A stretch of DNA of 11,233 nucleotides from an uncultured Collinsella sp. (GTDB taxonomy: Bacteria > Actinomycetota > Coriobacteriia > Coriobacteriales > Coriobacteriaceae), in contig CABQMC010000035.1 in the NCBI GenBank assembly GCA_902465115.1, forward strand, positions 1 through 11,233, in the 5' to 3' direction. The notes below the pieces were generated by a model that made no database searches, was not told the DNA's origin, and saw nothing but the letters and a program-made list of their open reading frames with translations. The position numbers and the translations under genes are program-made. Shown here piece by piece: positions 6,898 to 11,233 of this stretch (position 1 is its first letter; the number at the start of each line of letters is the position of its first letter).

Positions 6898-6997
6898 AAT
6901 TACGCCATTCTCAATGCTGATTTTACGCTACTTTCAATGTAGTTTTTACGCCATGACAGATGTAGTTTTTACGCCATTTTCATTGAAGGTTTTACGC
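6898..6997. repeat. Iteron-like tandem repeat, 23-bp period, five units
   Basis: TTACGC occurs at 6900, 6923, 6946, 6969 and 6992, exactly 23 bp apart. The fuller unit is TTTTTACGCCAT followed by a variable TTCAATGTAG-like part; the last unit keeps only the TTTTACGC core. The block is AT-rich compared with its surroundings. It starts 35 bases upstream of the DUF4143 ATPase start and lies 52 bases downstream of the DUF234 ATPase stop. The position and strict two-turn phasing suggest binding sites for a protein that controls, or acts on, this locus. Confidence 0.8.
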
Positions 6998-7048
6998 TTG
7001 GCATCCTTAGCGCGACCCATTCCGAGCATCAAATCAGAGCGCGCTTGG

Positions 7049-8440
7049 TTATCTCCGCTCGCACATCTCGGCAAACGAAATCAGCTTGGTATCTCCCCTG
7101 CTCGCCGCAGCATCCTGACATCCTTGCGTAAAGCCTCGCTTCGAGAAGATCGCATAGCTTTTTTGCTGCCGTCTAAAGAGCTCGCTTCGGTGCACGAGCT
7201 TTTGTAGCACGTCTTCGCCCACCGGTTCATTGCGCCATTTGCACTCCGCAAACAGCGCAGTGCCCTCGCCATCGTCAACAATCAAGTCGATTTCTTCCTG
7301 CGTATGCGTGCGATTATCCGTCCCCCACCAGCGCCCGACGCTCGCCGGAACCACATCGAGCCGGCCCGCGCGCGCGAGTTCGTAAACATATTGCCTGCAT
7401 ATAAGCTCAAAGACCGTACCCATGTAATCCGATACGTGCGGCTCAATACGCTTATACGCCATCTCGGCCATATCGTTTTGAATCAGCCCGATGTTCTGCG
7501 GAACAAACTTGTACCAGAACCTAAACATCTGGTCGCTCAGCAGATACACGGCTCGCTTATTGCTCGTCTCGTTTAGGGGCAGCTCGCGCTCGACAATCCC
7601 AAGCGACGCCAGCTTATCCACATAGCTCTTTACGTTGCTCGCAGGGATTCCCGTAGAGCTCGCAATCTCTGAGATCTTCGAGCGCCCCAGAGCAATTGCT
7701 TGCACGATCGCATCATATTGCTCGGGATTGCGGCACTCTTGCAACAGCAGGTTACTCGGCTCCTCAAAGAGATAGCCCGTAGGAGTAAGAAAAAGACGTT
7801 TGATGTTGTCCTTGAGCGATACGGCAGGATCGACTTTCTCGATATATGCAGGAATGCCGCCCGTCATGCCATAGCAAACCGCAGCGTCTTCGCGACCCAT
7901 GCTATGCCACAGGCCGAGGGTCGTCGTAAAATCGAGCGGCATGATCTTAAACTGGGCCGTACGCCTACCGTATAGCGGACTCTCGTAGCCCAGCACCTGC
8001 TCTTCCATGAACGAAAGCGACGACCCGCACAGGATAAGCATGAGCTTGGTCTCTTCGTACAAGTGATCGATCTTGTCTTGCAGCAACGAGCTGATCTCGG
8101 GATTCGATTGGGCGAGATAGGGATACTCGTCAATCACGACAATCAAACGTTCCGTGCGGGCCATGGTGGCCAACGCATCGAACGCCTCGTCAAAACTACG
8201 AAACGACACGCTTGCAGCACCAACCGAACCCGCAAGTATCGCCTGGCTAAAGCCGTGCAGGTTTGCCTCTGCATTGGTACGACGAGCTTGAAAGTAAATA
8301 GCCTTCTTGCCTTGGATGAACTCTGTGATAAGGCGCGTTTTACCCACGCGACGGCGGCCGTAAATCACAGGCATCTCAAAGGAGCCCGTGCCATACAGTC
8401 GATTGAGCTCGGACATTTCCGCTGTTCTTCCGATAAACAT
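7049..8440 (-). CDS. ATPase_2 / DUF234 ATPase
   Basis: This 463-aa STAND/AAA-like ATPase belongs to the archaeal-type ATPase family, found patchily in bacteria and of unknown cellular role. It opens with MFIGRTAEMSELN, the family's typical beginning. Walker A is GRRRVGKT (28-35), Walker B is LIVVIDEYPYL (99-109), and the sensor-like LCGSSLSFM is at 137-145. A winged helix-turn-helix (about 242-290) precedes the DUF234 region, where QMFRFWYKFV (304-313) and the nuclease-like EEIDLIVDD (382-390) ... FAECKW (397-402) give D385...E399-x-K401. The start at 8440 has AAGGAAGG 8 bases upstream. The gene is full length. Its promoter lies inside a perfect 25-bp inverted repeat, so it is probably autoregulated. 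The DUF4143 ATPase follows on the same strand after 185 bp. Confidence 0.92.
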   Translation of the reverse strand: MFIGRTAEMSELNRLYGTGSFEMPVIYGRRRVGKTRLITEFIQGKKAIYFQARRTNAEANLHGFSQAILAGSVGAASVSFRSFDEAFDALATMARTERLIVVIDEYPYLAQSNPEISSLLQDKIDHLYEETKLMLILCGSSLSFMEEQVLGYESPLYGRRTAQFKIMPLDFTTTLGLWHSMGREDAAVCYGMTGGIPAYIEKVDPAVSLKDNIKRLFLTPTGYLFEEPSNLLLQECRNPEQYDAIVQAIALGRSKISEIASSTGIPASNVKSYVDKLASLGIVERELPLNETSNKRAVYLLSDQMFRFWYKFVPQNIGLIQNDMAEMAYKRIEPHVSDYMGTVFELICRQYVYELARAGRLDVVPASVGRWWGTDNRTHTQEEIDLIVDDGEGTALFAECKWRNEPVGEDVLQKLVHRSELFRRQQKSYAIFSKRGFTQGCQDAAASRGDTKLISFAEMCERR

Positions 8441-8455
8441 AGGGCCATCCTTCCT

Positions 8456-8511
8456 TTACGTTATAGCTAGCTATATTATACCTTCCTATAATATAGCTAG
8501 CTATAACGTAA
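8456..8511. promoter_or_regulatory. Perfect 25-bp inverted repeat with two nested palindromes and opposed -10 boxes
   Basis: Bases 8456-8480 and 8487-8511 are exact inverse complements around the spacer CCTTCC. Each arm holds the 14-bp palindrome TATAGCTAGCTATA (8462-8475 and 8492-8505), with centres 30 bp apart, close to three helical turns. TATAAT occurs on the plus strand at 8487-8492 and on the minus strand at 8480-8475. At the -35 distance from each box lies the TAGCTA core of the other palindrome, not TTGACA. The minus-strand box is about 35 bases from the DUF234 ATPase start. It looks like a promoter with paired operator sites; a bidirectional promoter is also possible. The DNA is strikingly AT-rich for this genome. 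Confidence 0.75.
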
Positions 8512-8562
8512 TTCGATAAGCGGCGCGCGCAAAAGGGGCGGCGCCCCACCGCACGTGGACCG

Positions 8563-8800
8563 TTCCGGAAAATGTATCCCGTTCTGGAGCCAAAAACTGG
8601 GCCGTAGTTTCCGCCAAACATGCCATCCGGAAAGTGCGTCCCACCCCGAGGCTCGATTCCGGGACGCAGTTTCCGTTTGAGGCCCGATCTGGAAACGGCA
8701 TCTCACTCTGAGGCCGAAATCTGGGATGTAGTTTCCGCTTGAAGGGCGTTCCGGAAAGCGCGTCCCATTCCGAACGTCAATTCCGGGACACAGTTTCCGC
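8563..8800. repeat. 62-bp dyad repeat array, four units
   Basis: Left half-sites of the CCGGAAAGTGCGTCCC type begin at 8565, 8627, 8689 and 8751, exactly 62 bp apart. Each is followed 32 bp later by the inverse half-site GGGACGCAGTTTCC. The halves form an imperfect hairpin of up to 14 bp with an 18-base loop. Half-sites are conserved, while loops and the linkers between units vary. The same unit recurs after the next gene (10104-10460), in the same orientation. Confidence 0.85.
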
Positions 8801-9093
8801 CGACACAGACGACGACCTGCAGCCCTTATCACATGCCTTCAAATATACGATCCAGAGACACAAAACAGCAGATAGAATGCTCTTTTTCAAAAAAGTACAC
8901 GTCCCGAAACTTACCCATTCTTCATAACTCGCTACCGTTCAAGGTCGCCGATTACCGCCCACCGATTCGGATGTAAAAATGTCGCCGAAAACAGGCCATC
9001 TATCTGCATGGTTAGATTTTGGTCAGCTTTTGGTCAGCTGAGCGGCAAATTCCAGCTGATACGTTTTTGCTACCCAAAAGGAGGCGGTAGCTC
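8801..9093. other. Gene-free leader of the AbiEi-like gene
   Basis: No coding region is supported. The stretch from about 8820 to 8930 is AT-rich. An 11-bp tandem direct repeat TTTTGGTCAGC lies at 9017-9027 and 9028-9038. The second copy runs into the palindrome TCAGCTGA (9034-9041), and CAGCTGA recurs near 9053. These are operator-like elements just ahead of the gene at 9094. No confident -35/-10 pair was found. Confidence 0.45.
9069..9091 (+). promoter_or_regulatory. Ribosome binding site held in a hairpin loop
   Basis: GCTACC (9069-9074) pairs with GGTAGC (9086-9091). The 11-base loop between them contains the consensus Shine-Dalgarno AAAGGAGG (9077-9084), 9 bases from the ATG at 9094. 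The loop would present, or partly shield, the site. This sets the start codon with confidence; the regulatory role is inferred. Confidence 0.5.
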
Positions 9094-10092
9094 ATGACCC
9101 ATTACAATGACCAACTCATCGACCAGCTGCTCACTCAAGCCGAACAAGAGGGGCGCTGTCTGATTCCCCCGAGCACGGCGATCCGAAAAGCGCTCCTTCG
9201 GCGCACCGGCGGCACGGTTGTCTCGCCCATGCCGGGGTTGTTCGCGCGCAAAATGCGCTGGGATGAGCTCAACCGGGCGCAGCGTCATTGCGAGATTATT
9301 CGCGCCCTTGCGATCATCCACCCCGATTGGACGTTCTGCTCGTTTTCGGCAGCTTGCCTGCTGGGGCTCGAGGTCTCGTGGCGACACCTGAATGTCGTGC
9401 ATGTTTGCAGCTCGACAAAGCCGTCGGCTCGTCCGGGCGCACATATTCAGCGACACCAGATTGAGCCGGCCGGAGCAATACTCAGAGCCGGCATATCGGT
9501 AACGCCGCCCATCCAAACGGCCACAGATTGCCTGCTGCAAACTGGTTTTGCCGACGGCATGCCCATTGCCGATTCGGCGATCTCAAAGCTCGGCCTTGCG
9601 CCGGAACAGCTGATGGAGGCCGTTGAGCAACGAGCGACTGCCCGCAATGGTCGCGCGATTCGCACCGCCCTCACAACGCTTCGATATGCCGACGCCCGCG
9701 CCAAGAGCGGCGGGGAATCGGTCGCTCGAGCCGTCATGATCGAGACGGGCTTTGCGCCCGACTGGCTTCAATACGAGCTGACGGACCCCTTCGATTCGAC
9801 CGAGACTATGCGAACGGACTTTGCCTGGGAGCGCCAGGCGCGGGAGCTCACGTTGGGCGAGCTCGACGGGTTCGTCAAATATACCGACCAGGCCATGTTA
9901 GCCGGGCGCACCACCGCCGAGGCGCTCGTTGCCGAACGACAGCGCGAGGCGCACCTATCGCTCTACGGCCACCCTCTGCTGCGCTTTACCATGAACGAGG
10001 TCCGCTCGGCAGGAATGCTCGCCAAAAAGCTGCAGACGGCAGGCATCCGGCAGACCGCTCTACCGACATGGCTCAACGAGGTGGACCTGTAG
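9094..10092 (+). CDS. AbiEi-like protein with C-terminal Vsr/DUF559-type endonuclease fold
   Basis: This 332-aa protein is of a type common in Actinobacteria, usually labelled AbiEi-family antitoxin or DUF559 protein. The N-terminal half contains a degenerate winged-helix segment (about 20-60, with TVVSPMPGLFARKMRWDELN) and a following beta-rich domain with SFSAACLLGLEV (83-94), where such proteins read 'sa..llGl'. The C-terminal part has SGGESVARAVMIETGF (205-220), MRTDFAW (239-245) and GELDGFVKY (255-263). E208, D242, E256, D258 and K262 match the active-site pattern of Vsr-like PD-(D/E)XK endonucleases. It ends with a helix after LLRFTMNEV. The start is set by AAAGGAGG 9 bases upstream. 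No AbiEii-type nucleotidyltransferase toxin follows: the next 480 bp hold a repeat array, so this is an orphan or single-gene element. Whether it cleaves DNA or only binds it is unknown. Confidence 0.85.
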   Translation: MTHYNDQLIDQLLTQAEQEGRCLIPPSTAIRKALLRRTGGTVVSPMPGLFARKMRWDELNRAQRHCEIIRALAIIHPDWTFCSFSAACLLGLEVSWRHLNVVHVCSSTKPSARPGAHIQRHQIEPAGAILRAGISVTPPIQTATDCLLQTGFADGMPIADSAISKLGLAPEQLMEAVEQRATARNGRAIRTALTTLRYADARAKSGGESVARAVMIETGFAPDWLQYELTDPFDSTETMRTDFAWERQARELTLGELDGFVKYTDQAMLAGRTTAEALVAERQREAHLSLYGHPLLRFTMNEVRSAGMLAKKLQTAGIRQTALPTWLNEVDL

Positions 10093-10103
10093 GAGCTGTT
10101 AGG

Positions 10104-10460
10104 CCTAGCATCGCCGAATCGCATTCCCCCTATCTGGGCCGCGTTTTCCCAACGGCCACGCCAACGGAAAGCGCGTCCCAGCCTGGACGCTCAAAACGGG
10201 ACGCACTTTCCGGATGGCGGGCCTAGCGGAAAGCGTGTCCCGGAATCAGGTCTCGGAACGGGTCGTGCTTTCCGGTTGAGTCCTTCAGCGGAAACCGCAT
10301 CCCGGAATAAACGCTCAAACTGGGATGCACTTTCCAAACGGCCGGCCAGCGGAAAACACATCCCATTCTGAGGCACGATTCCGGGACGCAGTTTCCGCAT
10401 GCGGCCCCGTTGGGAAAGTTCATCCCGTTCCGAAGCTGGATTCCGGGACACAGTTTCCGC
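10104..10460. repeat. 62-bp dyad repeat array, five units plus one decayed unit
   Basis: Left half-sites (CGGAAAGCGCGTCCC type) have GGAAA at 10166, 10228, 10290, 10351 and 10413, and inverse half-sites start at 10198, 10260, 10322, 10383 and 10445. The period is 62 bp, with a single 61-bp step caused by one missing linker base. A right half alone is recognisable at 10136-10150, exactly one period earlier, so a sixth unit has decayed. The array begins about 10 bp after the AbiEi-like stop. Because 62 is not a multiple of 3, the ORFs crossing it are not coding. Confidence 0.85.
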
Positions 10461-10474
10461 ATGCGGAGGCGCTC

Positions 10475-10511
10475 CAAACAAAAGGCCCCGGCTCGCGATG
10501 GAGCTGGGGCC
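10475..10511 (-). terminator. Rho-independent terminator of the molybdenum hydroxylase gene
   Basis: On the minus strand GGCCCCAGCTC (10511-10501) pairs with GAGCCGGGGCC (10494-10484), with one A-C mismatch and a 6-base loop. TTTTGTTTG follows. It lies about 70 bases past the TAG of the minus-strand gene ending at 10580. Confidence 0.65.
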
Positions 10512-10579
10512 AAAGGCACAGCATATACAGTTGGTGTTGAGCGCGAACAGCCCGTCAGCAATGCCGTCTGCGCTCTACC

Positions 10580-11233
10580 CTACCCGCGGTGACGGGCGCG
10601 GCTGTACGGCGTATCCACCATGGGCAGATCCGGACGCAGCTTGCCGTCAAACGCGCGATAGGCATTCTGCACAGCGGGCGCCGTGGGAATCGTTGCGATC
10701 TCGCCGATGCCCTTGCCGCCGTATGCCACGGGCAGCAGCTCGTCCTTCTCCACGTAGATGGCGTGGATATCCGGAATCTCGGGCGCACGGAACAGCCCGA
10801 GCGTACCGTACCTTGCCTGGGGCACGCAGTCCTTGAGCGGCCAGTCCTCGGTAAGCGCATAGCCCATACCCATGAGCACGCCGCCTTCGATCTGGCCCTG
10901 GATGGAGATGGGGTTGACCACCTTGCCGGAATCGTGCGCAGCATAGACCTCGCTCACGCGGCCGTCATCGTCCAAAATGACCACATGCGTGGCAAAACCG
11001 TAGCAGATGTGGCTCTTGGGGTTGGGAACGTCGGCACCCAGCTTGTCGGTCGGCTCCAGGTACACGTAGCCAAACTCGCGTCCCTCGAGCGCCTTGATGG
11101 CGGCCGCGGGATCCTGAGGATGCATACCCTGGCCGGCGACGAGCTCCTGCGTGTGCAGCTGATAGGCGCGACCGTCGTCGTACTCGATCTTGACGCCGTC
11201 GCCATGCGCATTCACGGGAGCGGCGGGCGCAGA
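10580..11233 (-). CDS. Molybdopterin hydroxylase, xanthine dehydrogenase type (C-terminal part)
   Basis: The frame is open to the window edge, so only about the last 217 residues are present and the start is outside. The sequence matches the molybdenum-binding C-terminal region of the xanthine oxidase family, closest to the selenium-dependent xanthine dehydrogenase type of anaerobes. It has EVYAAHDSGKVVNPISIQGQ with the IEGGVLMGMGYALTED motif, then YGGKGIGEIATIPTAPAVQN, whose Glu in GIGE is the conserved base near the Mo centre. It ends DTPYSRARHRG. Such enzymes hydroxylate purines such as xanthine or hypoxanthine in the cytoplasm, with the Fe-S and FAD domains elsewhere. The substrate cannot be fixed from this fragment. 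Selenium in these enzymes is a labile ligand, so no UGA codon is expected. The gene is followed by its own terminator and seems unrelated to the ATPase block. Confidence 0.88.
   Translation of the reverse strand, partial: SAPAAPVNAHGDGVKIEYDDGRAYQLHTQELVAGQGMHPQDPAAAIKALEGREFGYVYLEPTDKLGADVPNPKSHICYGFATHVVILDDDGRVSEVYAAHDSGKVVNPISIQGQIEGGVLMGMGYALTEDWPLKDCVPQARYGTLGLFRAPEIPDIHAIYVEKDELLPVAYGGKGIGEIATIPTAPAVQNAYRAFDGKLRPDLPMVDTPYSRARHRG

Noticed and set aside
8563..10460. CRISPR array
   Set aside because: The units are dyads with a 62-bp period; half-sites vary by several bases, loops and linkers are partly conserved, and no cas gene is present.
10191..10561. Coding regions crossing the second repeat array, on either strand
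   Set aside because: They consist of the 62-bp repeat read in rotating frames, which is not a multiple of three, with no ribosome binding site. The same holds for ORFs in 8497-8927.
9094..10579. Complete AbiE toxin-antitoxin pair
   Set aside because: No nucleotidyltransferase (AbiEii-like) gene lies on either side; only repeat arrays do.

Overview
The window is high-GC bacterial DNA, most consistent with a gut Actinomycetota of the Coriobacteriia, such as Collinsella. That placement is inferred from GC-rich codon use with strong AAGGAGG-type ribosome binding sites, an LAXTG-type sortase-anchored surface protein, a xanthine dehydrogenase-type molybdenum hydroxylase, and intergenic arrays of GGGACGCAGTTTCCG-type dyads. 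No rRNA, tRNA, insertion sequence or CRISPR array was recognised.

Layout. The left part is on the plus strand: the last codons of an unknown gene (2-55) with its terminator, an unknown gene with a G7 tract that may be frameshifted (388 onward), a secreted wall-anchored protein with three exactly 131-residue repeats (1137-2918), and a 411-aa helical protein of unknown function (3101-4336). The centre is on the minus strand: a DEDDh 3'-5' exonuclease (4378-5112), a possible 29-aa ORF followed at once by a strong terminator (5274-5412), an AAA_14/DUF4143 ATPase (5568-6863) and an ATPase_2/DUF234 ATPase (7049-8440). A plus-strand AbiEi-like/Vsr-fold protein (9094-10092) stands alone, with tandem arrays of a 62-bp palindromic repeat on both sides. 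At the right edge is the C-terminal part of a molybdopterin hydroxylase on the minus strand, with its terminator.

What stands out. Each ATPase gene has its own cis-acting structure directly upstream. The DUF4143 gene has five copies of a direct repeat at an exact 23-bp period. The DUF234 gene has a perfect 25-bp inverted repeat that carries two 14-bp palindromes 30 bp apart and a TATAAT box on each strand. Three neighbouring genes (both ATPases and the AbiEi-like protein) end in a PD-(D/E)XK-like segment, and an exonuclease lies next to them. This looks like an accessory or genome-conflict block, but no experimentally known system is recognised as a whole. The surface protein locus may be subject to slippage at the upstream G7 tract.
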